Assembly (NCBI RefSeq): GCF_001753165.1
Contig: NZ_CP017448.1
Coordinates: 2,126,462-2,190,461 of the forward strand
Direction: 5' to 3'
Length of the DNA stretch: 64,000 nt
Source of the DNA: Acidihalobacter aeolianus
GTDB taxonomy: Bacteria > Pseudomonadota > Gammaproteobacteria > DSM-5130 > Acidihalobacteraceae
Under the pieces are notes generated by a model. The model was not told the origin of the DNA, did no database searches, and saw only the letters and a program-made list of their open reading frames with translations. The position numbers and the translations under genes were made by a program. Each line of letters begins with the position of its first letter. Within the stretch, counting starts at the first letter, position 1. This document shows, piece by piece, positions 11,674 through 24,888 of this stretch.

Positions 11674-11685
11674 ATAACCCTCGAC

Positions 11686-12432
11686 TCAAGCGGCCCGACA
11701 AATTGCCAGGAACGTTTCTGCCTGCAATGAAGCCCCACCGATCAAACCACCATCGATATCAGGCATCGCAAACAGCTGAGCCGCATTGTCCGGCTTGACG
11801 CTGCCACCATACAGCAAACGAGTCTGGTCTGCCGCCGCACCAACAGCACGCAAACGGGAGCGTAGATACGCGTGTACAGACTGTGCCTGTTCTGGCGTAG
11901 CCGTCAGACCAGTACCAATGGCCCAGACAGGTTCGTAAGCGACCACACAATCCCCCATAACCTCGGCGCCTACTTGTTCGACGACCGCTTCAAGTTGGCG
12001 AGCCACAACGGCCTCGGTCACACCTGCATTGCGTTCCTCCAGGCTTTCGCCGACACATAGAATCGGGGTCAAGCCAGATCGGAGTACGGCGGCAAACTTG
12101 CGCGCCACCCATTCATCGCTTTCGTGATAAAGGCTTCTGCGCTCGGAGTGTCCCACGATGATGTAGCGGCAACCGACATCACGCAGCATGGGCGCGGAAA
12201 CTTCACCAGTGAAGGCCCCCTCATCCTCTGCGCAAACATCCTGCGCGCCGAGCACGATATCCGTACCGCCCAGTGCTCGGCTAGCATCCTGAAGGTAAAC
12301 GAAGGGGGGACAAACAGCGACCTCAGCCGTCACACCGTCACCCAAAGCCGTCGTAAGCTCGCTCAGCAGGGTGTCCACCATCTCTCTGGAACCATTCAAC
12401 TTCCAGTTCCCTGCGACCAAAGGCTGTCGCAT
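11686..12432 (-). CDS. tpiA: Triosephosphate isomerase
   Basis: Interconverts dihydroxyacetone phosphate and glyceraldehyde 3-phosphate; 248 aa, normal length. The substrate-binding lysine is in GNWKLNGS, the catalytic histidine in VGHSERR, and the catalytic glutamate in AYEPVWAIGTG; YGGSVKPDNA is the phosphate-binding loop. Downstream of glmM (57 bp gap) and upstream of secG. Confidence 0.97.
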   Translation of the reverse strand: MRQPLVAGNWKLNGSREMVDTLLSELTTALGDGVTAEVAVCPPFVYLQDASRALGGTDIVLGAQDVCAEDEGAFTGEVSAPMLRDVGCRYIIVGHSERRSLYHESDEWVARKFAAVLRSGLTPILCVGESLEERNAGVTEAVVARQLEAVVEQVGAEVMGDCVVAYEPVWAIGTGLTATPEQAQSVHAYLRSRLRAVGAAADQTRLLYGGSVKPDNAAQLFAMPDIDGGLIGGASLQAETFLAICRAA

Positions 12433-12489
12433 CCACGATCTCCAACTGCACAGGAAAGCGCCGAAGCTTAACTGCCGGAACCGGATAAA

Positions 12490-13857
12490 TCAATTCGCCT
12501 TACTGATCTCGGCACCCATGTTGGCTTGAACGGTACGCACGATAATGGCCAGCTGATCGGCCAGTGTCCGAACTTTGCGGGCATCGCGTCCCTCGATCAT
12601 GATACGAAGCAGGGGTTCCGTACCCGATGCACGCAGCAAAACGCGTCCGCTGCCATCGAGCTCTGACTCGACTTCGCGAACCGCGTGCTCGATTTGTGGT
12701 GAGGAGTCGAGGGAGAAACCGGTTAGCATAGGCACATTCACAAGGATTTGCGGATATTTCTCAAGCCCTGCAGTCAACTCTCTGAGACGCCTCCCACTTG
12801 CCACCATCGCAGCCAGCACCTGAAGTGCCGCGACAATACCATCGCCCGTGGTTTGCTTATCCAAGCAGATAATGTGTCCAGAGTTTTCTCCTCCCAGCTG
12901 CCAATCATTCGCCTGCAAGGCTTCCATGACATAACGGTCACCGACCGCGACCCTTGCAAACGGAATTGCCATGCGCTGTAAGGCATGCTCCAAACCAAGA
13001 TTGGTCATCTGCGTACCCACAACCCCACCGACCAAGTCCCCACGCACTCTCTTGTTGGACGCGATGATATAAAGCAATTCATCACCGTCCACAACCTCTC
13101 CACGCTCATCAATCATAATGACGCGGTCACCGTCACCATCCAAAGCGATGCCGAGATCCGCTTGCTGACTCAGTACCATATCCGCCAGCCTGCGTGGCGC
13201 TGTGGAGCCGCAACTGGCATTGATGTTCAATCCATCCGGCTCGTCGCACAACGGAATGACCGTTGCCCCCAGTTCGGCAAACACGGCTGGCGCAATGTGA
13301 TAAGTTGCGCCATTGGCACAATCCACCACGATCTTCATACCGTGTAGCGCTGTCCCTGTTGGCACACTGCTTTTGCAGAATTCAATGTACCGTCCGGCCG
13401 CGTCGACTACCCGTTCGACCTTGCCCAACTCGGCCGAATCGACAACGGTCATGGGTTTTTCTAATTCGCGCTCTATCTCCTCTTCAATCTCGTCGGGCAA
13501 TTTTGTTCCAGCACCTGAAAAAAACTTGATGCCATTGTCGTAATAGGGATTGTGGGAGGCGCTAATCACGATGCCTGCGCTCGCTCGGAAGGTTCTGGTC
13601 AGATAGGCCACACCGGGGGTCGGCATCGGGCCAAGCAAGCGGGTATTCACCCCGGCCGCCGACAGGCCAGATTCAAGCACGGATTCAAACATGTAACCTG
13701 AAATCCGTGTGTCTTTCCCAATCAGCACCATGCGTCGGCCATGTTTAGCCAACACGCGACCCGCCGCCCACCCCAATCGCAATATCCACTCTGGCGTCAT
13801 CGGTGCATCCCCCACCCTACCGCGAACGCCATCGGTACCAAAATGCTTTCTGGCCAT
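12490..13857 (-). CDS. glmM: Phosphoglucosamine mutase
   Basis: Converts glucosamine 6-phosphate to glucosamine 1-phosphate for UDP-GlcNAc synthesis, the precursor of peptidoglycan and LPS. The 455-aa product shows the phosphoserine loop [14 protein letters not shown], the metal-binding loop [11 protein letters not shown] and the phosphate-binding site [12 protein letters not shown]. The ATG at 13857 ([13 protein letters not shown]) was preferred to a TTG two codons upstream. It lies 2 bp after folP, the usual ftsH-folP-glmM order. Confidence 0.97.
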   Translation of the reverse strand: MARKHFGTDGVRGRVGDAPMTPEWILRLGWAAGRVLAKHGRRMVLIGKDTRISGYMFESVLESGLSAAGVNTRLLGPMPTPGVAYLTRTFRASAGIVISASHNPYYDNGIKFFSGAGTKLPDEIEEEIERELEKPMTVVDSAELGKVERVVDAAGRYIEFCKSSVPTGTALHGMKIVVDCANGATYHIAPAVFAELGATVIPLCDEPDGLNINASCGSTAPRRLADMVLSQQADLGIALDGDGDRVIMIDERGEVVDGDELLYIIASNKRVRGDLVGGVVGTQMTNLGLEHALQRMAIPFARVAVGDRYVMEALQANDWQLGGENSGHIICLDKQTTGDGIVAALQVLAAMVASGRRLRELTAGLEKYPQILVNVPMLTGFSLDSSPQIEHAVREVESELDGSGRVLLRASGTEPLLRIMIEGRDARKVRTLADQLAIIVRTVQANMGAEISKAN

Positions 13858-13859
13858 CC

Positions 13860-14750
13860 TCAATCCTCTGTTTTACTAATCGCCCATGCGACTTGTAGCG
13901 CATCGGCAGTTTGCCTGACGTCGTGTACGCGGAGAATTTTTGCACCGGCCAATGCCAAGGCCACAGCCGCCCCCACACTGCCATCGACACGCCCCTCAAT
14001 GGGACGATTTCTCAGTAGCGCTCCAATCACGCGCTTGCGCGATACACCCAACAGCAGAGGAAAGCCATGCCCCGCCAAAGCTGTTGTCGCTCTCATCAGC
14101 GCGAGATTATGTTGTAGGTTTTTACCAAACCCGATACCTGGATCAAGCAAGATACGCCCTCGGTCTATACCCGCATCGATACATTCACGTGCACGCCGCA
14201 ACAGGAACGCTTCCACCTCACATACCACATCACGGTATTCAGGGGCAGCCTGCATATTTCTAGGCTCGCCCTGCATATGCATCAGACATACGGGGACGCC
14301 GAGTTCTACCGCAAGGGATAACGCGCCTGGTTCGAGCAATGCTCTGATATCGTTGACAAATCCAGCACCTGCCTCAACCGCTGCACGCATGACCGACGGT
14401 TTACGTGTGTCGATTGAAATGGGCACATCGACCGCCTGGTGGAGATGCTTGATGACCTCGATCACCCGCTCTGCCTCCTCGTCGGCGCCCACCTCGGGCG
14501 CACCTGGCCGGGTCGACTCGCCACCTACGTCGATCATGTCCGCGCCCGCTTCCACCATGGACACAGCGTGCGCTACCGCACTGGCAACGCTGGTGTATCG
14601 GCCGCCATCGGAAAAAGAGTCAGGAGTAACGTTGAGGATACCCATGATCCGCGGTCGCGATAAATCCAAAACACGACCGGCACAATCAATCCTCAAACAG
14701 CGAGGCGGAAGAGGTTGCCCCTCTTCCGCCTCTGTGGTGGTACCTGCCAT
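13860..14750 (-). CDS. folP: Dihydropteroate synthase
   Basis: Joins p-aminobenzoate to the pterin in folate synthesis; target of sulfonamides. The 296-aa product is somewhat longer than usual because of a 30-residue N-terminal extension. Motifs: [14 protein letters not shown] (pterin-binding loop 1), [12 protein letters not shown] (loop 2), DPGIGFGK and GVSRKR. Sits between ftsH (8 bp) and glmM (2 bp). Confidence 0.97.
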   Translation of the reverse strand: MAGTTTEAEEGQPLPPRCLRIDCAGRVLDLSRPRIMGILNVTPDSFSDGGRYTSVASAVAHAVSMVEAGADMIDVGGESTRPGAPEVGADEEAERVIEVIKHLHQAVDVPISIDTRKPSVMRAAVEAGAGFVNDIRALLEPGALSLAVELGVPVCLMHMQGEPRNMQAAPEYRDVVCEVEAFLLRRARECIDAGIDRGRILLDPGIGFGKNLQHNLALMRATTALAGHGFPLLLGVSRKRVIGALLRNRPIEGRVDGSVGAAVALALAGAKILRVHDVRQTADALQVAWAISKTED

Positions 14751-14758
14751 AGATCCTG

Positions 14759-16690
14759 TCAGTGCAAACTGGCAGGGTCGCCCAGCTTGCCTCCTGCGCT
14801 ACCAGTCTCCTGGGGAGATTTATCGCCGGAGGGGGCAGTTGGTCCAGAGTTGGGGCCTTCGTCGCTCCAATCTGAGGGCGGACGCGGGTCCTTGCCTGAC
14901 ATAATGTCGGCGATCTGGTCCGAATCGATGGTTTCGTATTTCACAAGTGCACTGGCCATTACATGCAACTTGTCGATGTGATCACGCAATATCTGTTGTG
15001 AGCGCGAGTAATTGCGCTCGATAACCGAGCGAATTTCTTCGTCAATCACATGCGCGGTCTCATCGGATACCTGCTTGTGTTGGGTCACACTGCGCCCCAG
15101 GAACACCTCACCCTCATCCTCACTGTAGGCGAGAGGACCAAGTCGTTCAGACAGACCCCACTTGGTCACCATATTGCGGGCGATATCCGTAGCACGCTCG
15201 ATATCGTTCGAGGCTCCTGTAGTCACTTTCTCCAAGCCGAATATAAGCTCTTCTGCAATTCGCCCTCCGAAAAGGCTGGAGATCTGGCTTTCCAAGCGCT
15301 GCTTGCTATAGCTGTAACGATCGTCTTCAGGCAGGAACATGGTGACACCGAGAGCTCTGCCACGAGGAATGATGCTCACCTTGTAGACCGGATCGTGGTC
15401 GGGAACGAGCAGACCGACTATCGCATGACCAGCTTCGTGATATGCGGTGAGCTTTTTCTCGTCCTCACTCATAACCATGGAGCGCCGCTCGGCACCCATC
15501 ATGATCTTGTCCTTGGCGCGCTCGAATTCAAGCATATCGACGCTGCGCTTGTTCGCACGTGCGGCAAACAGGGCCGCTTCGTTGACCAGGTTGGCCAGAT
15601 CGGCACCAGAGAAACCCGGGGTGCCGCGAGCGATAATGGCGGGCTTTACGTCATCACCCACGGGAACGCGACGCATGTGAACCTTGAGTATCTGCTCACG
15701 ACCCCGCACGTCAGGCAGCGGCACGACAACCTGACGGTCAAAACGCCCAGGTCGTAATAGAGCAGGGTCAAGCACGTCAGGCCGGTTGGTCGCGGCGATG
15801 ACAATAATCCCTTCGCTGCCCTCGAAACCGTCCATTTCCACCAGCAGCTGATTCAGGGTCTGCTCGCGCTCGTCATGCCCTCCGCCCAAGCCCGCACCGC
15901 GGTGGCGACCGACGGCATCGATTTCATCGATGAAAATAATGCAGGGCGCATGCTTCTTCGCCTGTTCGAACATGTCGCGTACACGCGAAGCACCGACGCC
16001 AACGAACATTTCAACGAAATCAGAACCCGAAATACTAAAGAATGGGACCTTGGCTTCGCCGGCTATTGCCTTGGCGAGCAAAGTCTTACCGGTACCGGGA
16101 GAACCTACCATCAACACGCCACGGGGTATCTTCCCGCCTAGCTTTTGAAACTTGCCTGGATCACGCAGGAATTCGACCAGCTCCGAAACCTCTTCTTTGG
16201 CCTCCTCCACCCCTGCCACGTCGGCGAAGGTCACCTTCACCTGATCTTCACTCATCATGCGTGCGCGGCTCTTGCCGAACGACATCGCCCCACGCCCCCC
16301 GGCACCTCCCTGCATCTGCCTCAGGAAGAATATCCAGACGCCAATCAGCAGCAGCATGGGGAACCAACTGATCAGAATGGACAACAGCAACGATTCTTTC
16401 TTCGGCGCGGCGGCCGATACATTGACGCCGTTGTTAAGCAGATCACCGATCATGCCCGGGTCAGTTGGCGTATAGGTGGTGAATTTCTGCCCACCATCGG
16501 TCACACCATTCACGGTGCGGCCGTCTATCATGACATTCTTGACCCGTCCACTCTTCACCGCAGCGATGAATTGAGAGTAGGACATAGTGGACGAAGATGA
16601 GTCGCTGTGCTGGCTGAAGTTATTGAAAACCGAAATCAGCACAACGGCGATCACCGCCCACAAAATGATGTTTTTGACGAGATCGTTCAA
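14759..16690 (-). CDS. ftsH: ATP-dependent zinc metalloprotease FtsH
   Basis: Inner-membrane AAA+ protease that degrades misfolded membrane proteins and regulators such as LpxC and sigma-32 in E. coli. The 643-aa product has two N-terminal transmembrane helices (about 7-25 and 100-122) around a periplasmic domain, Walker [14 protein letters not shown] near residue 194, Walker [13 protein letters not shown], and the zinc site HEAGH near residue 417. The C-terminus is rich in Pro/Gly/Ser. It follows rlmE by 40 bp, the conserved rlmE-ftsH pair. Confidence 0.97.
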   Translation of the reverse strand: MNDLVKNIILWAVIAVVLISVFNNFSQHSDSSSSTMSYSQFIAAVKSGRVKNVMIDGRTVNGVTDGGQKFTTYTPTDPGMIGDLLNNGVNVSAAAPKKESLLLSILISWFPMLLLIGVWIFFLRQMQGGAGGRGAMSFGKSRARMMSEDQVKVTFADVAGVEEAKEEVSELVEFLRDPGKFQKLGGKIPRGVLMVGSPGTGKTLLAKAIAGEAKVPFFSISGSDFVEMFVGVGASRVRDMFEQAKKHAPCIIFIDEIDAVGRHRGAGLGGGHDEREQTLNQLLVEMDGFEGSEGIIVIAATNRPDVLDPALLRPGRFDRQVVVPLPDVRGREQILKVHMRRVPVGDDVKPAIIARGTPGFSGADLANLVNEAALFAARANKRSVDMLEFERAKDKIMMGAERRSMVMSEDEKKLTAYHEAGHAIVGLLVPDHDPVYKVSIIPRGRALGVTMFLPEDDRYSYSKQRLESQISSLFGGRIAEELIFGLEKVTTGASNDIERATDIARNMVTKWGLSERLGPLAYSEDEGEVFLGRSVTQHKQVSDETAHVIDEEIRSVIERNYSRSQQILRDHIDKLHVMASALVKYETIDSDQIADIMSGKDPRPPSDWSDEGPNSGPTAPSGDKSPQETGSAGGKLGDPASLH

Positions 16691-16730
16691 AGCGTCACCT
16701 CAGTACGACATCCGCATATTGCGGACATTA

Positions 16731-17354
16731 CTACAGTTTCCGACCCAAGGCCACGACATAGACCTCGCGACTACGTGGACGCGAAGCCTTAGGCTTGCGC
16801 ACCACCACGCGGGCGAACCCGCGACGTAACTCAGCGAGGAAAGCATCCGATCCCTCACCCTGAAACATCTTAAGCACCAAAACACCGCCTGGACGCAGAA
16901 TCGTCGAGGCCAATTCATGCGCCAATTCTGCCAAGAGCATCGCACGAGGTTGGTCAACGGCACCCATCCCACTCATATTGGGGGCCATATCCGACAATAC
17001 AAGGTCGGCACCCTGACCTCCGATTAACTCCAGCATCTGCTTCAGCACTACATCCTCGCGGAAATCGCCCTGAATGAATTCCACACCTGGCACGGGATCC
17101 ATCGGCAGGATATCAGTCGCGACCACACGTCCGTCGGCACCTGTACGTGCACGAGCCACTTGTGTCCAACCGCCTGGCGCAGCCCCCAGATCGACCACGA
17201 CCTGCCCGGGCTTGAACAACGGATCGCGTTCATCCAGTTCAATCAGTTTATACACCGCACGCGATCTGTAGCCTTCAGCTTGCGCACGCAGCACGTAGGG
17301 GTCATCGAAATGCTCCTTGAGCCATTGGCGGCTACTTTTGCTACGCGACGGCAC
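16731..17354 (-). CDS. rlmE: 23S rRNA 2'-O-ribose methyltransferase (U2552)
   Basis: FtsJ/RlmE family; methylates the ribose of U2552 in the A-loop of 23S rRNA. The 207-aa product has the SAM motif [15 protein letters not shown] near residue 50 and the catalytic lysines of the K-D-K-E tetrad in the expected places ([29 protein letters not shown]). The start is GTG, preceded by a strong GGGAGG. Divergent from yhbY across 61 bp, co-directional with ftsH. Confidence 0.95.
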   Translation of the reverse strand: MPSRSKSSRQWLKEHFDDPYVLRAQAEGYRSRAVYKLIELDERDPLFKPGQVVVDLGAAPGGWTQVARARTGADGRVVATDILPMDPVPGVEFIQGDFREDVVLKQMLELIGGQGADLVLSDMAPNMSGMGAVDQPRAMLLAELAHELASTILRPGGVLVLKMFQGEGSDAFLAELRRGFARVVVRKPKASRPRSREVYVVALGRKL

Positions 17355-17415
17355 CCGTTTCCTCCCGAAGCCATGCTAAACTATCCGGCTTAGCGCGTGT
17401 GAGGCAAAAACCCAT

Positions 17416-17706
17416 ATGGCACTCGAAGATCGTCAAAAGCGTGCCCTCAAGGCACAGGCACACGCGCTTAAGCCCGTGGTCATCATCGGCCACAAGGGCC
17501 TGCATCCCAACCTGATCGACGAAATCCGCTCCGCACTGGACCATCACGAGTTGATCAAGGTTAAGGTTCCCGGCGGGAAGGACACCATGATGCAAATGAT
17601 AGAGGAAATCCTTACGGCTACGGGCGCCGAACTGATCCAGCGCATCGGCGGGATAGCAACGATTTATCTGCAAAACCCGAAACGGAATCGAGCCGATCAG
17701 ACATAA
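17416..17706 (+). CDS. yhbY: Ribosome assembly RNA-binding protein YhbY (CRM domain)
   Basis: Small CRM-domain protein bound to pre-50S particles, 96 aa, the usual length. The domain is recognised by [19 protein letters not shown] and the GxxG-type RNA-binding loop. Divergent from rlmE, a conserved neighbourhood. The 3' end overlaps the convergent greA by 10 bp, so the two transcripts are antisense at their tails. Confidence 0.94.
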   Translation: MALEDRQKRALKAQAHALKPVVIIGHKGLHPNLIDEIRSALDHHELIKVKVPGGKDTMMQMIEEILTATGAELIQRIGGIATIYLQNPKRNRADQT

Positions 17707-18176
17707 CGCACGGCGAGTATCTCATATTCGCGCGTGCCGCCTGGTGCCTGCACGACTGCCTCGTCGCCCTCCATCTTACCAATCAATGCACGGGCTACCG
17801 GCGAACTGACCGAAATCAAACCGGATTTAATATCCGCCTCATCGTCACCGACAATCTGATATGTAATTTCCTCGTCGGTCGAGACGTCGACCAAATCCAC
17901 GGTCGCGCCGAAGACCACCTTGCCACCGGCATTGAGTTTCGTGACATCGATGACCTGTGCGTTGGATAGCTTTGCTTCGACTTCCTGGATACGGCCTTCG
18001 ATAAATCCTTGCTGCTCACGCGCAGCGTGATATTCCGCATTTTCCTTCAGGTCACCATGTGCCCGCGCTTCCGCAATGGCGGCCACGACACGAGGGCGCT
18101 CCACCGATTTGAGTTTCTGCAGTTCCGCACGAAGCTGCTCTGCGCCGCGAACCGTCAAGGGCACTTTGTTGTTCAT
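17697..18176 (-). CDS. greA: Transcription elongation factor GreA
   Basis: Binds in the RNA polymerase secondary channel and stimulates cleavage of backtracked transcripts; 159 aa. The N-terminal coiled coil carries the acidic tip [15 protein letters not shown] and the C-terminal FKBP-like domain ends in [14 protein letters not shown]. Its start codon overlaps the carB stop (ATGA), the typical carAB-greA arrangement. Confidence 0.96.
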   Translation of the reverse strand: MNNKVPLTVRGAEQLRAELQKLKSVERPRVVAAIAEARAHGDLKENAEYHAAREQQGFIEGRIQEVEAKLSNAQVIDVTKLNAGGKVVFGATVDLVDVSTDEEITYQIVGDDEADIKSGLISVSSPVARALIGKMEGDEAVVQAPGGTREYEILAVRYV

Positions 18177-21100
18177 TGCCGGGCCTCCTCGTGCAGGTCT
18201 TGCAGGCGATACACCGCCTCGTTATCCAGAAAATCCATCGCTTGGCACATGGCATGCGCACCCGCCATGGTCGTCGTGTAAGTGATTTTGCGCTGCAGAG
18301 CCTCGCGTCGAATCGTGAACGAATCGGCAATGGCCTGCTTGTTGGCCGTGGTATTCACAATCATATCGATTTCGCCGTTTTTGATCATATCGACCACGTG
18401 CGGACGGCCTTCCATCACCTTATTCACCGGGTCACAGGGTATTCCGGCCGACAACAAGGCCTGCGCTGTCCCACGGGTAGCCACCAGTTTGAAGCCGTGA
18501 TCCAGTAACTCGCGGGCAACCTCGACGGCAGCAGCCTTGTCCTCGTCACGCACACTGATGAAGGCGCGACCACTGCGGGGCAGATCGACCCCTGTCGCCA
18601 GTTGAGCCTTGGCGAAGGCCTCGCCAAAACTGGCCCCGATCCCCATCACCTCGCCAGTCGATTTCATTTCCGGACCGAGAATCGGATCTACGCCCGGGAA
18701 CTTAATAAACGGGAATACGGCTTCCTTGACTGAAAAATACGGCGGTATGATCTCGCTCGTCACCCCCTGTGCCGCCAGAGACTGCCCCACCATGCAGCGC
18801 GCAGCGATCTTGGCGATCGGCAGCCCGCAGGCCTTCGATACGAACGGCACCGTACGCGACGCCCGTGGGTTCACTTCCAGGATATAGATCTCCTCACCCT
18901 TGACTGCCAGCTGCGCATTCATCAGGCCAACCACATGCAGAGTGAGCGCCATCTGCCGCACCTGCTCACGCAGCCGATCCAACAATCCTTCGGATAGCGA
19001 ATACGGCGGCAATGAGCATGCCGAGTCTCCTGAGTGCACACCTGCTTGTTCAATATGCTGCATGATCCCGCCGATCAGCACCGTTTCTCCGTCGCTGATC
19101 GCATCGACATCGACTTCAATGGCATCATCCAGAAAACGATCGATCAGCACCGGCGCGTCATTGGATACCTTGACTGCCTCGTTCATGTAACGACGCAGAT
19201 CGGTCTCGTCGTAAACGATCTCCATCGCGCGACCGCCCAATACGTAAGAAGGCCGCACCACGACCGGATAACCCACTTCTTCGGCCAGGCGTGCGGCTTC
19301 CTCGGCACTGCGCGCGGTGCGGTTCGGCGGCTGCACCAGCTGCAATTCCTCGACGAGGTGCTGGAAGCGTTCCCGATCCTCCGCCAGGTCGATCGAATCG
19401 GGTGACGTCCCGATAATCGGAGCCCCGGCAGCTTCCAGATCGCGTGCGAGTTTCAGCGGGGTTTGCCCGCCATACTGAACGATGACGCCTTTAGGGCGTT
19501 CCACCTCGATGATTTCAAGCACGTCCTCCAGCGTCAGAGGCTCGAAATAAAGGCGATCGGATGTGTCGTAGTCGGTAGACACCGTCTCCGGGTTGCAGTT
19601 GACCATGATCGTCTCGTAGCCGTCCTCGCTTAGCGCGAGCGCGGCGTGAACGCAGCAATAGTCAAACTCGATACCTTGCCCGATTCGGTTGGGACCACCG
19701 CCTAGCACCATGATCTTCTCGCGCGCGCTCGGTTCCGCCTCGCAGCTTTCCTCATAGGTCGAATAGAGATAGGCGGTACTGGACGCGAATTCGGCCGCAC
19801 AACTGTCCACCCGCTTGTACACAGGACGCACATCCAGCTGTTGCCGCCGTTGGCGCACCGTACGCTCGGTCTCGTCGAGCAATTTCGCCAGGCGCCGATC
19901 CGAAAAACCCTTGCGTTTGAGACGACGGAAATCGGCGGCCGTCAGCGCCTCCATCGAAGCGCCCTTGAGCGCCGCTTCGCAATTCACCAGATCCTGCATT
20001 TGAGCCAGGAACCAGGGATCGATTCGGGTGATGTCGTGAATCTCGCCCAGAGTCATGCCGAAACGAAAGGCATCGGCGAGATACCAGAGCCGTTTATCCG
20101 TCGGCGCGCGCAATTCCTGGCGTAGTTTCGCGGCGGCCGTTTCACGGTCGCTCAGATCCAGCGTCTCGTTCAAGCCATCGACGCCGATTTCCAGTCCCCG
20201 CAAAGCCTTTTGGAATGACTCCTGAAAACTACGACCAATGGCCATCACCTCACCAACGGATTTCATCTGCGTGGTCAGACGCGCATCGGCTTTCGGGAAT
20301 TTCTCGAAAGTGAACCGCGGAATCTTGGTCACCACGTAGTCGATGGTCGGCTCGAAGGATGCCGGTGTGATACCCCCCGTGATGTCGTTACGCAGTTCAT
20401 CCAGGGTGTAGCCCACAGCCAGCTTGGCCGCGACCTTGGCGATCGGAAACCCGGTCGCCTTGGAGGCCAGAGCCGACGAACGCGACACGCGCGGATTCAT
20501 CTCAATAACGATGATGCGACCGGATTCAGGGTCGACCGCAAACTGCACGTTCGATCCGCCGGTATCGACGCCGATCTTGCGCAACACCGCGATAGAGGCG
20601 TCGCGCAACCGCTGGTATTCCTTATCGGTCAAAGTCTGCGCCGGCGCGACCGTGATCGAATCGCCCGTATGCACGCCCATCGGATCGAAATTTTCGATGG
20701 AGCAGATGATGATGCAGTTGTCCGCGCGATCGCGGACCACTTCCATCTCGAACTCCTTCCAGCCAAGCACCGATTCCTCGAGCAGCACTTCGTGCGTAGG
20801 TGACAGGTCGAGACCTCGCTTGACGATCTCCTCGAACTCTTCCTTGTTGTAGGCGATACCGCCGCCGCTCCCACCCATGGTGAACGAAGGCCTAACGATG
20901 GTCGGGAAACCGATGCCGCCCTGTACCTGCAAGGCTTCCTCGAAACTGTGCGCCACGAAGGCCTTCGGTGTCGGCAGACCGATCTCGGTCATGGCGTCGC
21001 GGAAACGCTCACGATCCTCGGCCATGTCGATCGCGTCGCGATCAGCCCCGATCATCTCCACGCCCAGCCGGTCCAACACGCCTTCGCGAGCCAGATCCAA

Positions 21101-21397
21101 GGCGCAGTTGAGCGCCGTCTGCCCCCCCATAGTCGGCAGCAAGGCATCGGGACGTTCACGTTCGATGATCCGGGCCACGGTCCGCCATTCGATCGGTTCG
21201 ATATAGATCGCGTCTGCGGTCTCGGGATCGGTCATGATCGTGGCGGGATTCGAATTGACCAGGATGACGCGATAGCCCTCTTCCTTGAGCGCCTTGCACG
21301 CCTGTGCGCCTGAGTAATCGAACTCGCAGGCCTGACCAATGATGATCGGCCCGGCGCCTATGACCAGGATGCTACGGATATCGGTGCGTTTCGGCAT
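18173..21397 (-). CDS. carB: Carbamoyl-phosphate synthase large subunit
   Basis: Makes carbamoyl phosphate from bicarbonate, ammonia (from CarA) and two ATP for pyrimidine and arginine synthesis. 1074 aa with the duplicated architecture: two biotin-carboxylase-like ATP-grasp halves (about 1-400 and 550-935), an oligomerisation domain between them and a C-terminal MGS-like allosteric domain. The starts of both halves are seen as [21 protein letters not shown] and [19 protein letters not shown]. Starts 29 bp after carA and ends overlapping greA. Confidence 0.98.
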   Translation of the reverse strand: MPKRTDIRSILVIGAGPIIIGQACEFDYSGAQACKALKEEGYRVILVNSNPATIMTDPETADAIYIEPIEWRTVARIIERERPDALLPTMGGQTALNCALDLAREGVLDRLGVEMIGADRDAIDMAEDRERFRDAMTEIGLPTPKAFVAHSFEEALQVQGGIGFPTIVRPSFTMGGSGGGIAYNKEEFEEIVKRGLDLSPTHEVLLEESVLGWKEFEMEVVRDRADNCIIICSIENFDPMGVHTGDSITVAPAQTLTDKEYQRLRDASIAVLRKIGVDTGGSNVQFAVDPESGRIIVIEMNPRVSRSSALASKATGFPIAKVAAKLAVGYTLDELRNDITGGITPASFEPTIDYVVTKIPRFTFEKFPKADARLTTQMKSVGEVMAIGRSFQESFQKALRGLEIGVDGLNETLDLSDRETAAAKLRQELRAPTDKRLWYLADAFRFGMTLGEIHDITRIDPWFLAQMQDLVNCEAALKGASMEALTAADFRRLKRKGFSDRRLAKLLDETERTVRQRRQQLDVRPVYKRVDSCAAEFASSTAYLYSTYEESCEAEPSAREKIMVLGGGPNRIGQGIEFDYCCVHAALALSEDGYETIMVNCNPETVSTDYDTSDRLYFEPLTLEDVLEIIEVERPKGVIVQYGGQTPLKLARDLEAAGAPIIGTSPDSIDLAEDRERFQHLVEELQLVQPPNRTARSAEEAARLAEEVGYPVVVRPSYVLGGRAMEIVYDETDLRRYMNEAVKVSNDAPVLIDRFLDDAIEVDVDAISDGETVLIGGIMQHIEQAGVHSGDSACSLPPYSLSEGLLDRLREQVRQMALTLHVVGLMNAQLAVKGEEIYILEVNPRASRTVPFVSKACGLPIAKIAARCMVGQSLAAQGVTSEIIPPYFSVKEAVFPFIKFPGVDPILGPEMKSTGEVMGIGASFGEAFAKAQLATGVDLPRSGRAFISVRDEDKAAAVEVARELLDHGFKLVATRGTAQALLSAGIPCDPVNKVMEGRPHVVDMIKNGEIDMIVNTTANKQAIADSFTIRREALQRKITYTTTMAGAHAMCQAMDFLDNEAVYRLQDLHEEARQ

Positions 21398-21426
21398 GGT
21401 GACCTAATTATTTATGGGCGTGCGCG

Positions 21427-22563
21427 TCAGGCGCGCATCAGGCCGATGAATCGGTCGAACAACCCGGCCACGTCGTGCGGCCCGGGGCTCGCTTCCGGAT
21501 GACCCTGAAAACCGAAAGCCGGACGGTCCGTGCGCTCGATGCCTTGCAAGGAACCGTCGAAAAGCGAACGGTGCGTAGCACGCAGGCACTCGGTCAGCGT
21601 GGTCTCATCGACGGCGAAACCATGATTCTGGGAACTGATCATGACGCGTCCAGAATCGAGGTCCTGCACCGGATGATTGGCCCCGTGATGGCCGAATTTC
21701 ATTTTAACCGTGGCAGCGCCGCTCGCCAGACCGAGGAGTTGGTGTCCCAGGCAAATACCGAAGGTGGGCAGACCCCGGTCGACCAGTTCAGCGATAGCCT
21801 CGATGGCGTAATCGCAGGGCTCGGGATCACCCGGCCCATTCGAGAGGAAAACGCCATCGGGCTGCAGGCGCAACACCTCCTGCGCGGTTGTCTGCGCCGG
21901 CACCACCGTCAGGCGGCAGCCTCGGTCCGCCAGCAGCCGAAGGATGTTGCGCTTGACCCCAAAATCGTAGGCCACCACGTGGAGTTCATCGCCATCGCCG
22001 CTGTCGCGCTGGCGAAAACCGCCCTCTTCGATCCAGCTGCCCTGGCGCCAGGCATACGCCTCTGCCGTCGTCACCTCACGAGCCAGGTCCATCCCCTTGA
22101 GACCCGGGAACGCACGGGCACGCTCAAGCGCTTCGGTCTCGTCGATACGACCTGCCTGGATGCAACCGTTCAAGGCCCCCTTGTCGCGCAGCAGGCGGGT
22201 CAGACGGCGTGTGTCGACATCGGCGATCGCCACTACGCCCAACCGACGGAGATAGGCATCGAGCGACTCTGACGCACGCCAATTCGAATAGACACAAGGC
22301 AGATCCCGGATCACGAGACCGGCGGCGAACACTCGGGTGGACTCCTCATCCTCAGAATTCACACCGACATTGCCAATGTGCGGATAAGTCAAAGTGACGA
22401 TCTGGCGTGCATAGGAAGGGTCGGTCAGAATTTCCTGGTAACCCGTCATGGCCGTGTTGAAAACGACCTCGCCGACACACTCACCCGGTGCGCCAACAGC
22501 AACCCCGTGAAACAGGCTGCCATCTTCAAGAGCCAACAAAGCGGCTTGGTTCAATCGGTTCAC
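21427..22563 (-). CDS. carA: Carbamoyl-phosphate synthase small subunit
   Basis: Glutaminase subunit that supplies ammonia to CarB. The class I amidotransferase domain shows the catalytic cysteine in [15 protein letters not shown] and the His/Glu pair in [13 protein letters not shown]. The start is uncertain: a GTG at 22563 ([16 protein letters not shown]) gives 378 aa, matching the family, whereas the first ATG at 22695 adds 44 residues unlike other CarA proteins. No strong ribosome-binding site is seen for either. Confidence 0.95.
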   Translation of the reverse strand: MNRLNQAALLALEDGSLFHGVAVGAPGECVGEVVFNTAMTGYQEILTDPSYARQIVTLTYPHIGNVGVNSEDEESTRVFAAGLVIRDLPCVYSNWRASESLDAYLRRLGVVAIADVDTRRLTRLLRDKGALNGCIQAGRIDETEALERARAFPGLKGMDLAREVTTAEAYAWRQGSWIEEGGFRQRDSGDGDELHVVAYDFGVKRNILRLLADRGCRLTVVPAQTTAQEVLRLQPDGVFLSNGPGDPEPCDYAIEAIAELVDRGLPTFGICLGHQLLGLASGAATVKMKFGHHGANHPVQDLDSGRVMISSQNHGFAVDETTLTECLRATHRSLFDGSLQGIERTDRPAFGFQGHPEASPGPHDVAGLFDRFIGLMRA

Positions 22564-22755
22564 CGTAGATACGAAAAACGGGACACGCGCCCCGTTCTGG
22601 ATTAATGTCAACCTGATCGGGCCCGCAAGCCCAGACCACCCGATGGGCCGCAGCCAATTGGCGCGCCGGCTATACCAACGCGCATCATGCGTCATCGAGT
22701 TATTTCGGGAATTTTACGCCGCCAAGCAAAAGCTGTCCACGCGAGCGGTGTTTGA

Positions 22756-24730
<1,975 letters not shown>

Positions 24731-24790
24731 GGTCGTCGGTCGCTTGTCTAATCGGGGAGTGATGCCAACGCCCGCACCCTAACACGATTA

Positions 24791-24817
24791 CGGCGCCGTA
24801 CGTTCTCGACGGCGCCG
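24791..24817 (-). repeat. Hairpin upstream of dnaJ
   Basis: Perfect 9-bp inverted repeat CGGCGCCGT/ACGGCGCCG with a 9-base loop, about 60 bp before the dnaJ start. GC-rich, with no T-run after it. It could act as an RNA stability or attenuation element between dnaK and dnaJ. Confidence 0.45.
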
Positions 24818-24847
24818 CTCCGGAATCAGCACTGCGGCATTGACTTG

Positions 24848-24880
24848 GCATCGACCCTCCCAGCCAGGGAGGGTCGATGC
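24848..24880 (-). terminator. Strong dnaK-dnaJ intergenic hairpin
   Basis: Perfect 14-bp inverted repeat (arms 24848-24861 and 24867-24880, core GACCCTCCC/GGGAGGGTC) with a 5-base loop, starting 8 bp after the dnaK stop. No run of T follows on the minus strand, so it is probably a 3'-end-stabilising or attenuating hairpin that lets only part of transcription enter dnaJ, rather than a full terminator. Confidence 0.6.
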
Positions 24881-24888
24881 GTCCAGCG

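Noticed and set aside
13741-14904. 387-codon plus-strand frame across glmM, folP and the end of ftsH
   Set aside because: Ser/Ala/Arg/Pro-rich shadow of three certain genes.
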